Shown here: positions 18,877-28,102 of the stretch, in pieces
Position numbering within the stretch: the first letter of the stretch is position 1
Layout of the letters: each line of letters opens with the position of its first letter
Source: GCA-003244245 sp036266995
GTDB lineage: Bacteria > Actinomycetota > Actinomycetes > Mycobacteriales > Pseudonocardiaceae
Reading direction: 5' to 3'
Length of the DNA stretch: 64,000 nucleotides
Assembly: GCA_036266995.1 (NCBI GenBank)
Contig: DATAWX010000165.1
Span: forward strand, 1-64,000
The notes under the pieces: model-generated
Told to the model about the DNA's origin: nothing
Seen by the model: only the letters and a program-made list of their open reading frames with translations
The model's database searches: none
Position numbers and translations under genes: made by a program

Positions 18877-20224
18877 AACAGTGCCCGTCGCGGGTATCCC
18901 GGTCGATGAGGACTGTTTCGACCCGGCGTGGCTGGATGAGGCTGCCTGGCTGAATGCGGCCTCCGGACCACCGGAGGCAGTCGAGCCGCCGGTGTCGGCG
19001 TGTGCCCCGTCTGGGTGGCTGGCGTTGGAGTTGGACCAGGGCTGCGCTGACCCGGCTGCGCTGTCCGATAGCGAGTTGATCGACGCGGTGATCGGGTTCG
19101 ATCGCGTGGCCTCGTGGGCGTTGGCGCGCCAGGCAGTGTTGCTGGCCGAGTTCGCCCGGCGCCGCCCGGAGGATCATCGGCTGGCAGCCAATTCGGATAC
19201 TCCGTCGCGGTGCAGTGAGTTCGCCCCGGATGAGGTGGCCTTGGCGTTGCGGCTGTCGCGGATGACCGCGACCGGGCGGCTGGTGATGGCCCAGGCCCTG
19301 GTCGAGGAGCTGCCCGGAACCCTGGCCGCGTGGCAGGCTGGGGTGATTGATTCGCTGAAGGTGAGGGCGATCACCGAGACCTCCTACCTGCTCCCAGGAG
19401 AGCGGCGGAGTGCGCTGGAGGCGCGGGTGCTGCCCCGCGCTGGCACCCAGACGATCGCCCAGCTACGGGCCGCGCTGACCCGGGCGATGCTGGCGCTCGA
19501 CCCCGAGGGGGCAGCCGCGCGTCACCAACAACGCCGCCAGGACCGGCGGGTGGTGGTCTCCCCCGACGGGGAAGGCATGGCATCCCTGTGGGCGTTGCTG
19601 TCGGCTCCGGATGCCACCGCCGCCTACCAGCGGCTCTGCGACCTCGCCCGCGAGCTAGGCAGCGAGGACGCCCGCGGGATGGATGCTCGGCGCGCCGACC
19701 TGCTCGTCGAGTTGCTCACCGGGCGGCGCTGCGCAGCCACCGGCTCCTGCATGAACCAGCAGTGTCCCGACGACTGCGACTGTTCCGGCGACGGCCGTCC
19801 CGACGACGCCACCGCCACCACACCGGACCCGGCCCCTGATTCCGCAAACCGGGCCACCCCCACCAACGCGCCACGTCCAGGTGGCCATAGCTGCACCCCC
19901 ATCAATGCAACCGGTCCGGGCAAGCCGCTGGTGTCGGTGATCGTACCGATCACCATGTTGATGGGTCTGGATGACGAACCTGGGGAGCTGGTCGGTCACG
20001 GGCCCATCCCTGCGGGCTTGGCCCGAGAGATCGCCGCCCAGGGCACCTGGCGGCGACTGCTAACCGACCCGGCTTCGGGTGCTTTACTCGACTACGGCCG
20101 TACCACCTATACCCCGCCCACCGGGCTGGCCGACTTCATTCGCGCCCGCGACCTGCACTGTCGCAACCCGATCTGTGGTCAACCCGCCGCTCGCGCCGAT
20201 CTCGACCACCCGCCCCCCTTCTAG
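18869..20224 (+). CDS. 13E12-type DUF222 / HNH endonuclease, truncated in the HNH motif
   Basis: A 451-residue member of the REP13E12/DUF222 family, an SOS-inducible repeat-associated putative endonuclease. The DUF222 domain includes LIDAVIGFDRVASWALARQA and AGVIDSLKVRAITET. A Cys-rich linker around residues 287-305 precedes the C-terminal HNH. The protein ends ...CGQPAARADLDHPPPF at a TAG, so HNH is cut after the first DH and the downstream N and H ligands are missing. The nuclease is probably inactive. The stop lies 9 bases before the dnaE2 ATG, so both are likely on one SOS-induced mRNA. Confidence 0.85.
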   Translation: MFETVPVAGIPVDEDCFDPAWLDEAAWLNAASGPPEAVEPPVSACAPSGWLALELDQGCADPAALSDSELIDAVIGFDRVASWALARQAVLLAEFARRRPEDHRLAANSDTPSRCSEFAPDEVALALRLSRMTATGRLVMAQALVEELPGTLAAWQAGVIDSLKVRAITETSYLLPGERRSALEARVLPRAGTQTIAQLRAALTRAMLALDPEGAAARHQQRRQDRRVVVSPDGEGMASLWALLSAPDATAAYQRLCDLARELGSEDARGMDARRADLLVELLTGRRCAATGSCMNQQCPDDCDCSGDGRPDDATATTPDPAPDSANRATPTNAPRPGGHSCTPINATGPGKPLVSVIVPITMLMGLDDEPGELVGHGPIPAGLAREIAAQGTWRRLLTDPASGALLDYGRTTYTPPTGLADFIRARDLHCRNPICGQPAARADLDHPPPF

Positions 20225-20233
20225 GTCCACACC

Positions 20234-23200
20234 ATGGGCTGGAACAACCCGCCGGTGCGGTGGGCGGATCTGGAGCGGGCGCTGTCCGGGAGGGTTGCCG
20301 GATCCAGATCCGGCAACCGCGACGAGAAGCATCCTGGTGACGGTGGCGACAGCCCAGCGTGGACACGACATCGGGACCGCTACGAGTCACCGCCGCAGCT
20401 AATGCCTGCCCCAGCGACCCAGCCCGCGCACACTCCTTACGCCGAGCTGCACTGCCACTCCAATTTCAGTTTTCTGGACGGTGCCAGCCATCCCGCGGAG
20501 CTGGTCGAGGAGGCGGCGCGGCTGGGGTTGGACGCGATCGCGATCACCGACCACGACGGGATGTACGGGGTGGTGCGCTTTGCCGAGGCAGCCCGGGAGC
20601 TGGGTATCAAGACCGTATTCGGGGCGGAGCTCAGCTTCGGCCTCACCGCACCACAGAACGGGGTACCCGACCCGGAGGGGGAGCACCTGCTTGTGTTGGC
20701 CCGCGATCCGGAGGGTTACCGCAGGCTGTCCCGGGTGATCAGCGACGCCCAGATCGCCGGGAAAGAGAAGGGCAAGCCGGTCTATGACCTCGACGCGGTA
20801 GCAGCCGTCGCCGATGGGCACTGGGTGGTGCTCACCGGTTGCCGCAAGGCCGCGGTGCGGGCAGCGCTGGAGCGCGAAGGGCCGGCCGCCGCGGCCACCC
20901 AGTTACGCCGGCTGACCGAGTTGTTCGGCGCTGAGCACGTCGTCGTTGAGCTCACCGCCAACGGGATGGCAGATGACGCCGAGCGTAACGACGAACTCGC
21001 CGCGCTGGCCGCGGCGCAGGGGCTGGACACCGTTGCCACCACCGCCGCGCACTACGCCACCCCGTCCCGGTACCGGCTGGCCACCGCACTGGCCGCGGTC
21101 CGGGCCCGGCGCAGCCTGGACGAGATGGACGGCTGGCTGCCAGCCGCGGCAACTGCGCACCTACGCTCCGGTGCCGAGATGGCCGACCGGTTCGCCCGCT
21201 GGCCCGGGGCGGTCGAGCGAGCCGCCGCGCTGGGTCGAGAGTGCTCCTTCGACCTGCACCTGGTGGCGCCGGATCTGCCGCCGTTCGCCGTCCCCGGCGG
21301 TCATACCGAGGCCAGCTGGCTGCGCGAACTCAGCTGGCTCGGCGTGGCCACCCGCTACGGCAGCTACGACGAGCGTCCCGGTGCCTACCACCAGATCGAG
21401 CACGAGCTGGCCGTCATCGAGGAGAAGCAATTCCCGGGCTACTTCCTCATCGTCGTCGACATCGTGGCGTTCTGCCGCCGTGCCGACATCTTCTGCCAGG
21501 GTCGTGGCTCGGCCGCCAATTCCGCGGTCTGCTACGCGCTGGGCATCACCAGCGTCGACGCGGTAGCGATGGACCTGCTCTTCGAACGGTTCCTCGCCCC
21601 GGATCGGGACGGCTATCCCGATATCGATCTGGACATCGAATCCGACCGCCGTGAGGAGGTCATCCAGTACGTCTACGAGAGATACGGGCGCGACCGTGCC
21701 GCCCAGGTCGCCAATGTGATCACCTACCGGGGCCGTTCGGCGGTGCGGGACATGGCCAAGGCGCTGGGCTACTCGACCGGCACCCAGGATGCCTGGAGCA
21801 AGCAGATCGACCGCTGGGGGCCACTGCGACAAGGCGACGCCGCAGAGACCGACATTCCTGAACCGGTGCTGGCGCTGGCCGCCGAGCTGGAGGGTTTCCC
21901 CAGACACCTGGGCATCCACTCCGGTGGCATGGTGATCTGCTCCCGGCCGGTGGCCGAGGTCTGCCCGGTGGAGTGGGCCCGGCGGGAGAACCGCTCGGTG
22001 GTGCAATGGGACAAAGACGACTGCGCGGCTGCCGGGTTGGTCAAGTTCGACCTACTGGGGCTCGGGATGCTCTCGGCGTTGCACTACGCAGTCGATCTGG
22101 TGGCCCGACACTACCGGCATCGAGTGCAGTTTTCGGATCTGCAGCCGACCGATCCGGCCGTCTACGCGATGCTGGCCAGAGCCGATTCGGTCGGGGTGTT
22201 CCAGGTGGAGTCCCGCGCGCAGATGGCCACCCTGCCGCGGCTGAAACTGAGAACGTTCTACGACCTGGTGGTCGAGGTGGCGCTGATCCGTCCCGGTCCG
22301 ATCCAGGGTGACTCGGTGCACCCCTACATCCGGCGTCGCAACGGCCAGGAGGCCTGGGACTACGACCACCCCCGATTAGCGAATGCGCTGCGTAAAACGC
22401 TGGGGGTGCCGCTGTTTCAGGAGCAGCTGATGCAGATGGCCATCGACGTCGCCGACTTCTCTCCCGCCGAGGCCGACGAACTGCGCCGCGCGATGGGCGC
22501 CAAACGGTCCACCGAGCGGATGGAACGCCTCCGTGGGCGGCTGTTCGAGGGAATGTCCCGACACGGGATCCGCGGTGAGCTCGCCGAGAAGATCTACGCC
22601 AAGCTGCTGGCCTTCGCCAACTTCGGCTTCCCGGAAAGCCACTCGATCAGCTTCGCCTCGCTGGTCTACTACAGCGCCTGGTTCAAGCATTACTACCCGG
22701 CGGCGTTCTGCGCCGCCCTGCTGCGAGCCCAGCCGATGGGTTTCTACTCCCCGCAGTCACTGATCGCCGACGCGCGCAGGCACGGCGTCACCGTACGAGG
22801 CCCGGACGTCAACGCCAGCGGGGTGCACGCCGGGCTGGAACCGGCCGCGGAGGGAGCGCCGGAGCAGGCGGTGCGGCTGGGACTGGCGATGGTGCGCACG
22901 GTGGGCGAGCCGCTGGCCACCCGGCTGGTGGAGCAGCGGCAAGCACACGGCCGCTACCGCAGCATCGCTGACGTCGCACACCGGGTGGGGTTGACCACCG
23001 CCCAGGCAGAGGCGCTGGCCACCGGTGGGGCGTTCGACCAGCTTGCCCCGCAACGCCGGGAGGCGCTGTGGTCCGCCGGAGCGGTGGCCGCGCAGCGTCC
23101 GGACCGGCTGCTCGGAACCGCGGTCGGAGTCGTCGCGCCAGCACTGCCGGGGATGAGCGCGCTGGAACTCGCCGCGGCCGACGTCTGGGCTACCGGGGTC

Positions 23201-23566
23201 TCACCGGACAGCTTTCCCACCCAGTTCCTCCGGTCCGACCTGGCCGAGCTGGGCGTGGTGCCTGCCGCTGAGCTACGGGAGCGAGAAGACGGGCAGCGGG
23301 TGTTGGTCGCCGGCGCGGTGACCCACCGGCAGCGCCCGGCCACCGCGGGCGGGGTCACCTTCCTGAACCTGGAGGACGAAACCGGCATGGTGAACGTGAT
23401 CTGCTCACCGGGTTTCTGGGTGCGGTACCGCACGATCGTGCGGGCCTGCCCGGCGCTGCTGCTGCGCGGCCGGCTGCAGATCGCCGAAGGAGTGATCAAC
23501 GTGCTGGCCGAGCACGCCGCAGCGCTGGATATGCGGGTGCGCTCGAACTCTCGCGATTTCCGATGA
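20234..23566 (+). CDS. dnaE2: error-prone DNA polymerase DnaE2
   Basis: C-family polymerase alpha subunit of the mutasome, 1110 residues. The start MGWNNPPVRWADLERALSG aligns with the M. tuberculosis DnaE2 start, so ATG at 20234 is firm despite a poor ribosome site. The PHP domain begins YAELHCHSNFSFLDGASHP. Catalytic aspartates lie in PDIDLDIESDRREEV, the fingers region has VALIRPGPIQG, and the C-terminal OB-fold contains GAVTHRQRPATAGGVTFLNL. No SOS box lies directly upstream. Induction may come from the SOS promoter of the truncated 13E12 gene. Confidence 0.95.
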   Translation: MGWNNPPVRWADLERALSGRVAGSRSGNRDEKHPGDGGDSPAWTRHRDRYESPPQLMPAPATQPAHTPYAELHCHSNFSFLDGASHPAELVEEAARLGLDAIAITDHDGMYGVVRFAEAARELGIKTVFGAELSFGLTAPQNGVPDPEGEHLLVLARDPEGYRRLSRVISDAQIAGKEKGKPVYDLDAVAAVADGHWVVLTGCRKAAVRAALEREGPAAAATQLRRLTELFGAEHVVVELTANGMADDAERNDELAALAAAQGLDTVATTAAHYATPSRYRLATALAAVRARRSLDEMDGWLPAAATAHLRSGAEMADRFARWPGAVERAAALGRECSFDLHLVAPDLPPFAVPGGHTEASWLRELSWLGVATRYGSYDERPGAYHQIEHELAVIEEKQFPGYFLIVVDIVAFCRRADIFCQGRGSAANSAVCYALGITSVDAVAMDLLFERFLAPDRDGYPDIDLDIESDRREEVIQYVYERYGRDRAAQVANVITYRGRSAVRDMAKALGYSTGTQDAWSKQIDRWGPLRQGDAAETDIPEPVLALAAELEGFPRHLGIHSGGMVICSRPVAEVCPVEWARRENRSVVQWDKDDCAAAGLVKFDLLGLGMLSALHYAVDLVARHYRHRVQFSDLQPTDPAVYAMLARADSVGVFQVESRAQMATLPRLKLRTFYDLVVEVALIRPGPIQGDSVHPYIRRRNGQEAWDYDHPRLANALRKTLGVPLFQEQLMQMAIDVADFSPAEADELRRAMGAKRSTERMERLRGRLFEGMSRHGIRGELAEKIYAKLLAFANFGFPESHSISFASLVYYSAWFKHYYPAAFCAALLRAQPMGFYSPQSLIADARRHGVTVRGPDVNASGVHAGLEPAAEGAPEQAVRLGLAMVRTVGEPLATRLVEQRQAHGRYRSIADVAHRVGLTTAQAEALATGGAFDQLAPQRREALWSAGAVAAQRPDRLLGTAVGVVAPALPGMSALELAAADVWATGVSPDSFPTQFLRSDLAELGVVPAAELREREDGQRVLVAGAVTHRQRPATAGGVTFLNLEDETGMVNVICSPGFWVRYRTIVRACPALLLRGRLQIAEGVINVLAEHAAALDMRVRSNSRDFR

Positions 23567-23585
23567 GACCCGGCCATCCACGGTG

Positions 23586-23651
23586 GGTTGATCACGATCT
23601 GGGTGCCCTGCGCGACACGGTTTGTCGTCTACGACACACAGACCGTGATCA
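23586..23651 (+). repeat. 66-bp imperfect palindromic repeat, copy 1
   Basis: Outer arms TGATCACGATCTG (23589-23601) and CAGACCGTGATCA (23639-23651) pair at 12 of 13 positions. An inner hairpin TGTCGT/ACGACA lies at 23623-23636. A copy of identical length and about 73% identity lies inverted at 57269-57334. Confidence 0.75.
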
Positions 23652-23714
23652 TGACGGCGAAGCGAGGCCGGGTGGGTCAGGGAACCCGTATCGGGCTGCT
23701 GAGAAGGTGCAGGT

Positions 23715-24329
23715 ATGCCTGAGATCGCCGAAGTGGACTTCACCGACGCGGATTTCACCGACGCCGTCTTCGCCGACCAGGCGTGGGAGGGACGCTGCTT
23801 CGTCGACTGCCGATTCACCGACGCCGACCTGCGCGGGCTGCGTACCCGCAGCTGCCGGTTCACCAACTGCGACTTCACCCGCGCCGACCTGGGCGCCTCC
23901 GAACACCGCGCGACGGCGTTCCACAGCTGCACCTTCCAGCGCACCATGCTGGCCGACTCGGTACTGGAGCGCTGCTCCCTGCTGGGCAGCACGATCAGCG
24001 ACTGCCGGCTGCGACCGTGGACGCTGCGTGAGGTCGACCTGCGTCTCACCGGGCTGGGCCACGCCGATCTCCGGGAGGTGACGCTCGCGGGCCTCAAGCT
24101 GACCGAGGCGAACCTGGTCCAGGCCGATCTGCGGGGCGCCGACCTCTCCGGAGCCGACCTCACCGGGGCCCGGCTGCTGGGTGCTCGGCTGGAGGGCGCT
24201 GACCTTCGCAGGGCCCTGCTGGACGCCGACGCTCTGGCGCAGGCGCGACTGACCGGTGCCCGAATCGACGTGGACACCGCGATCCGGTACGCCGTGGCGA
24301 ACGGACTGCGGGTGGATCTCGGGGCGTAA
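23715..24329 (+). CDS. pentapeptide-repeat protein (MfpA/Qnr-like fold)
   Basis: A 204-residue protein made almost wholly of A(D/N)LXX repeats (VDFTDADFTD, ADLRGADLSGADLTGARLLG), forming a right-handed quadrilateral beta-helix. MfpA of mycobacteria has this fold, mimics DNA and protects gyrase from fluoroquinolones, and lies near folD as here. A central break (SLLGSTISDCRLRPWTLRE) interrupts the helix. Gyrase binding is a guess from fold and location. ATG at 23715 follows AGAAGGTGC. Confidence 0.85.
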   Translation: MPEIAEVDFTDADFTDAVFADQAWEGRCFVDCRFTDADLRGLRTRSCRFTNCDFTRADLGASEHRATAFHSCTFQRTMLADSVLERCSLLGSTISDCRLRPWTLREVDLRLTGLGHADLREVTLAGLKLTEANLVQADLRGADLSGADLTGARLLGARLEGADLRRALLDADALAQARLTGARIDVDTAIRYAVANGLRVDLGA

Positions 24330-24353
24330 CGTCGGTAATGCGAAGATGCCCCC

Positions 24354-25208
24354 GTGAGCGCGGTGGTGCTGGACGGCAAGGCGACGCGAGACGAGATTTT
24401 CACGGATCTGCGGACTCGGGTGGCTGCGCTGCGCGCCAGGGGAGTCACGCCCGGGCTGGGCACCGTGATCGTCGGCGACGATCCGGGCTCGCACGCCTAC
24501 GTGCGGGGGAAGCACAACGACTGCGCGAAGGTCGGCATCGCTTCGATCCGCCGCGACCTGCCCGCGACCACCACCTCCGACGAGCTGTTCGCGGTGATCG
24601 ACGAGCTCAACGCGGACCCGGCCTGCACCGGTTACCTGGTGCAGCTGCCACTTCCCGCCGGGCTGGACACCGGTGCGGTGCTGGAGCGGGTCGACCCGAG
24701 CAAGGATGCCGACGGTCTGCACCCGGTGAACCTGGGTCGGCTGGTACTCGGTGAGTCGGGACCGCTGCCCTGTACCCCGCGCGGCATCGTGGCGCTGCTG
24801 CGACGCTTCGACGTACCGCTGGCCGGTTCGCGGGTGACCATTGTGGGCCGCGGCATCACCGTCGGCCGTCCGCTGGGTTTGCTACTGACCCGGCGCAGCG
24901 AGAACGCCACGGTCACGCTGTGTCACACCGGTACCCGCGACCTCGCGGCTGAGGTGTCCCGCGCCGACATCGTGGTGGCCGCCGCCGGGCGGCCCGGACT
25001 GATCACGGCTGATCTGGTCAAGCCGGGGGCCGCAGTGGTCGACGTCGGGATCACCCGCACCGACGGCGGGCTGGCCGGGGACGTCGATCCGGCAGTGGCC
25101 GAGGTTGCCGGGTACCTCGCATCGGTTCCGGGTGGGGTGGGGCCGATGACCCGGGCGATGTTGCTGGCCAACGTCGTCGAAGCCGCCGAGCGGGCCGGCC
25201 CGACATGA
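24354..25208 (+). CDS. folD: bifunctional methylene-THF dehydrogenase / methenyl-THF cyclohydrolase
   Basis: Interconverts 5,10-methylene-THF and 10-formyl-THF, the formyl donor used by PurN and PurH encoded in this window. It is 284 residues with a GTG start and full length. Motifs: YVRGKHNDCAKVGI carries the catalytic Y-x-x-x-K, YLVQLPLP and DADGLHPVNLG are present, and the NADP site is GRGITVGRPLGLLL. Canonical FolD has GRSxxVGxP; here an Arg-Gly pair replaces Arg-Ser, as in mycobacterial FolD. The stop overlaps the next ATG (ATGA). Confidence 0.95.
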   Translation: MSAVVLDGKATRDEIFTDLRTRVAALRARGVTPGLGTVIVGDDPGSHAYVRGKHNDCAKVGIASIRRDLPATTTSDELFAVIDELNADPACTGYLVQLPLPAGLDTGAVLERVDPSKDADGLHPVNLGRLVLGESGPLPCTPRGIVALLRRFDVPLAGSRVTIVGRGITVGRPLGLLLTRRSENATVTLCHTGTRDLAAEVSRADIVVAAAGRPGLITADLVKPGAAVVDVGITRTDGGLAGDVDPAVAEVAGYLASVPGGVGPMTRAMLLANVVEAAERAGPT

Positions 25209-25492
25209 CCACGCGGACGAGCCTGCGGCCGCAGCTGGCGTTCGGGGTGGTCTTGGCCGTGATGGTGGTGGCCATGGTGCGCATCACGCAATACCACTGG
25301 CGGGAAGGCACAGTGATCATCGGCGGTGCGTTGCTGCTGGCCGCGGGATTACGAGCGGTGCTTCCGCCGGAGTGGACCGGGTTGCTCGGGATCCGCCGCC
25401 GCGCTGTGGATGTGCTCACCTACAGCACCTTCGGGCTGCTGATGCTAGCCGTGGCGCTGACGATCACCGGGGGACCGCTGACCGTAGGGTGA
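25205..25492 (+). CDS. DUF3017 small membrane protein
   Basis: A 95-residue protein with three hydrophobic segments: FGVVLAVMVVAMVRI, the VIIGGALLLAAGL region and the TFGLLMLAVALTITGGPL end. Between them is VLPPEWTGLLGIRRRAVDV. It overlaps folD by four bases, as the DUF3017 gene does in mycobacteria (Rv3355c beside Rv3356c). Function unknown. Confidence 0.85.
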   Translation: MTTRTSLRPQLAFGVVLAVMVVAMVRITQYHWREGTVIIGGALLLAAGLRAVLPPEWTGLLGIRRRAVDVLTYSTFGLLMLAVALTITGGPLTVG

Positions 25493-25521
25493 GCTCAGCA
25501 GAATTGATCACGGGAGGACCG

Positions 25522-26478
25522 ATGGCACGCTCCGGCACAGTCGCGGTCATCGGGGCCGGTTTCTACGGCTCGACGACTGCGCAGCGGCTGGCCGAGTACG
25601 ACGTGTTCGACACGGTCGTGCTCACCGACATCATCGAGGGCCGGCCTGAGGGCCTGGCGCTGGATATGAACCAGGCCCGGCCGGTGGAGGGCTTCGAGAC
25701 CAAGATCGTGGGCCAGACCACCGGGGCGGACGGTTCGGGCTACGCGGCGATCGCCGGCAGCGACATCGTCGTGATCACCGCCGGGATGCCTCGCAAGCCG
25801 GGGATGAGCCGGATGGACCTGATCGAGACCAACGCCCGCATCGTCCGGCAGGTCGCGGAGAACGTCGCACAGCACGCCCCCGATGCGGTGGTCATCGTGG
25901 TGTCCAACCCGCTGGATGAGATGACCGCGCTGGTGGCCTTGGCCACCGGGTTCCCTCGACACCGGGTGATGGGTCAGGCCGGGATGCTCGACACCGCGCG
26001 GTTCACCAATTTCGTCGCTGAGGAACTCGCCGTTCCGGTGTCCTCGGTGCGCACCCTGACGTTGGGCTCGCACGGCGACACTATGGTCCCGGTGCCCAGT
26101 GCCTGCACGGTGGATGGCGCGCCACTGACCGACCTGTTGCCCGCCGAACGGATCGAAGAGCTGATCACCCGGACCCGAAACGGCGGGGCCGAGGTCGTCG
26201 CACTGCTCAAGACCGGGTCGGCGTACTACGCGCCGTCGGCAGCGGCGGCCCGCATGGTGCGCGCGGTGCATGAGGACTCCGGTGCCGTGTTGCCGGTCTG
26301 TGCCTGGGTCGATGGCGAGTACGGGATCACCGGGGTCTACCTGGGGGTGACCGCCGAGCTGGGTCGGGGCGGGGTACGCCGGGTCGTCGAGACCCCGCTG
26401 GCGGTCACGGAACTCGCGCAGTTGCGCCAGGCCGCGCAGGCCGTCGCGGCTAAACAGGCCGACGTGCACAACCTATGA
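25522..26478 (+). CDS. mdh: malate dehydrogenase (LDH-like type)
   Basis: NAD-dependent oxidation of malate to oxaloacetate in the TCA cycle. ATG at 25522 follows GGGAGGA; 318 residues. Rossmann motif GAGFYGSTTAQ and D41-type acid in VVLTDI indicate NAD. MPRKPGMSRMDL has the Arg at the substrate-specificity position that marks malate over lactate, with VSNPLDEMT and catalytic His in GSHGDTMVP. It lies 31 bases upstream of icd, so the two TCA enzymes probably share a transcript. Confidence 0.9.
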   Translation: MARSGTVAVIGAGFYGSTTAQRLAEYDVFDTVVLTDIIEGRPEGLALDMNQARPVEGFETKIVGQTTGADGSGYAAIAGSDIVVITAGMPRKPGMSRMDLIETNARIVRQVAENVAQHAPDAVVIVVSNPLDEMTALVALATGFPRHRVMGQAGMLDTARFTNFVAEELAVPVSSVRTLTLGSHGDTMVPVPSACTVDGAPLTDLLPAERIEELITRTRNGGAEVVALLKTGSAYYAPSAAAARMVRAVHEDSGAVLPVCAWVDGEYGITGVYLGVTAELGRGGVRRVVETPLAVTELAQLRQAAQAVAAKQADVHNL

Positions 26479-26509
26479 TTGTGGTAAATGGCGACAGGAG
26501 CCCGTTCTC

Positions 26510-27742
26510 GTGGACAAGATCAAGGTAGTGGGAACCGTCGTCGAGCTCGATGGCGACGAGATGACCCGGATCATCTGGCAGTTCATCAAGGACAAGCTGA
26601 TCCTGCCCTATCTCGACATCACCCTCGACTACTACGACCTGAGCATCCAGCACCGCGACGCCACTGACGATCAGGTCACTGTCGCCGCCGCACACTCAAT
26701 CGCCAGGCATGGGGTGGGCATCAAATGCGCCACCATCACACCCGACGAGGCGCGGGTCGAGGAGTTCGGTCTGAAGAAGATGTGGCGCTCACCCAACGGC
26801 ACGATCCGCAACATTCTCGGTGGTGTCATCTTCCGTGAGCCGATCATCTGTTCCAACGTCCCCCGCCTCGTGCCGAACTGGACCAAGCCGATCATCATCG
26901 GCCGGCACGCGTTCGGCGACCAGTACATGGCCAGCGATTTCACCGTCCCTGGACCGGGCACGGTGACGATCACCTATACCCCTGACGATGGCCGCGAGCC
27001 GCTGGAGATAGAAGTCGCGAGGTTCGGCGAGGGTGGCGGCGTCGCGGTCGGGATGTTCAACTACCGCACATCAATCGAGGATTTCGCCCGGGCATCGTTT
27101 CGCTACGGCCTGGCCCGCGAGTACCCGGTCTACTTATCGACCAAGAACACGATCCTCAAGGCATACGACGGTATGTTCAAAGACGTGTTCGCCGAGATCT
27201 ATGAATCGGAGTTCAAAGCCGACTTCGAGGAACATGGCCTGCACTACGAACACCGGTTGATCGACGACATGGTGGCTGCCGTCCTGAAGTGGCCCGGCGG
27301 TTACGTCTGGGCGTGTAAGAACTACGACGGCGACGTGCAGTCCGACACCATCGCGCAGGGCTACGGTTCGCTGGGTCTGATGACCAGCGTGCTGATGACC
27401 CCGGACGGCCGGACCGTCGAGGCGGAGGCCGCGCACGGCACCGTCACCCGACATTACCGGCAGCATCAGCGGGGCAAGCCCACCTCTACCAACCCGATCG
27501 CCTCGATCTTCGCGTGGACCGGTGGCCTGCGGCACCGCGGCACGCTGGACGCGACCCCAGAGCTCACCCGGTTCGCGCAGACCTTGGAGCGGGTCTGCGT
27601 CGACACCGTCGAGAGCGGCAGGATGACCAAGGACCTGGCGTTGCTGGTCGGCCCCGATACCCCGTTCCTGACCACCGAGGCCTTCCTCGACGAGCTGGAC
27701 CGGGGTTTGCGGCACGCCATGAACGAGACCGTCACAACGTAG
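26510..27742 (+). CDS. icd: NADP-dependent isocitrate dehydrogenase
   Basis: Oxidative decarboxylation of isocitrate to 2-oxoglutarate. It is 410 residues with a GTG start and belongs to the eukaryote-like dimeric class (similar to M. tuberculosis Icd1): VVELDGDEMTRIIW, KKMWRSPNGTIRNILGG with the substrate Ser-x-x-Arg, and the NADP/metal stretches VQSDTIAQGYGSLGLMTS and EAEAAHGTVTRHYRQHQ. Complete. It forms a pair with mdh just upstream. Confidence 0.95.
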   Translation: MDKIKVVGTVVELDGDEMTRIIWQFIKDKLILPYLDITLDYYDLSIQHRDATDDQVTVAAAHSIARHGVGIKCATITPDEARVEEFGLKKMWRSPNGTIRNILGGVIFREPIICSNVPRLVPNWTKPIIIGRHAFGDQYMASDFTVPGPGTVTITYTPDDGREPLEIEVARFGEGGGVAVGMFNYRTSIEDFARASFRYGLAREYPVYLSTKNTILKAYDGMFKDVFAEIYESEFKADFEEHGLHYEHRLIDDMVAAVLKWPGGYVWACKNYDGDVQSDTIAQGYGSLGLMTSVLMTPDGRTVEAEAAHGTVTRHYRQHQRGKPTSTNPIASIFAWTGGLRHRGTLDATPELTRFAQTLERVCVDTVESGRMTKDLALLVGPDTPFLTTEAFLDELDRGLRHAMNETVTT

Positions 27743-27760
27743 CCGCCGGAAAGTGGGTAG

Positions 27761-28081
27761 GTGGGGTTGACGACGCAGCGGTGGATCATCGTGGGAGTCG
27801 TGCTGGTGGGAATCCTCCTGCTGATCTCCGAGCACAACAGCAACAGCCCTAGTGGCACCAGCGGTACCAGCGCTGCCCGGCCGTGCACGGTGACGGTCAC
27901 CGCGGACTCGCTCAATGTGCGATCGAGCCCCGACGGCAACGCGCCCGTGGTGGACACCTTCGCTAAGGGCGCGGTGGTGTCCGCGGACCGGATCACCCGC
28001 AATGGCTTCCGCCAGCTCGGGTCGAACCGTTGGGCCGCGCAGGAGTTCCTCAATCCGACGGCGGACAGTGACTGCGGCTGA
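27761..28081 (+). CDS. membrane-anchored SH3-domain protein
   Basis: A protein of 106 residues with a GTG start. One N-terminal membrane segment (WIIVGVVLVGILLLI) is followed by a short Ser/Thr/Gly linker and a bacterial SH3b domain: VTADSLNVRSSPDGNAPVV and WAAQEFL. SH3b domains often bind peptidoglycan, so an exported cell-wall-facing role is likely. It lies between icd and trpS, all on the same strand. Confidence 0.75.
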   Translation: MGLTTQRWIIVGVVLVGILLLISEHNSNSPSGTSGTSAARPCTVTVTADSLNVRSSPDGNAPVVDTFAKGAVVSADRITRNGFRQLGSNRWAAQEFLNPTADSDCG

Positions 28082-28102
28082 CCGGGCTGCAACAATCGCG
28101 GT

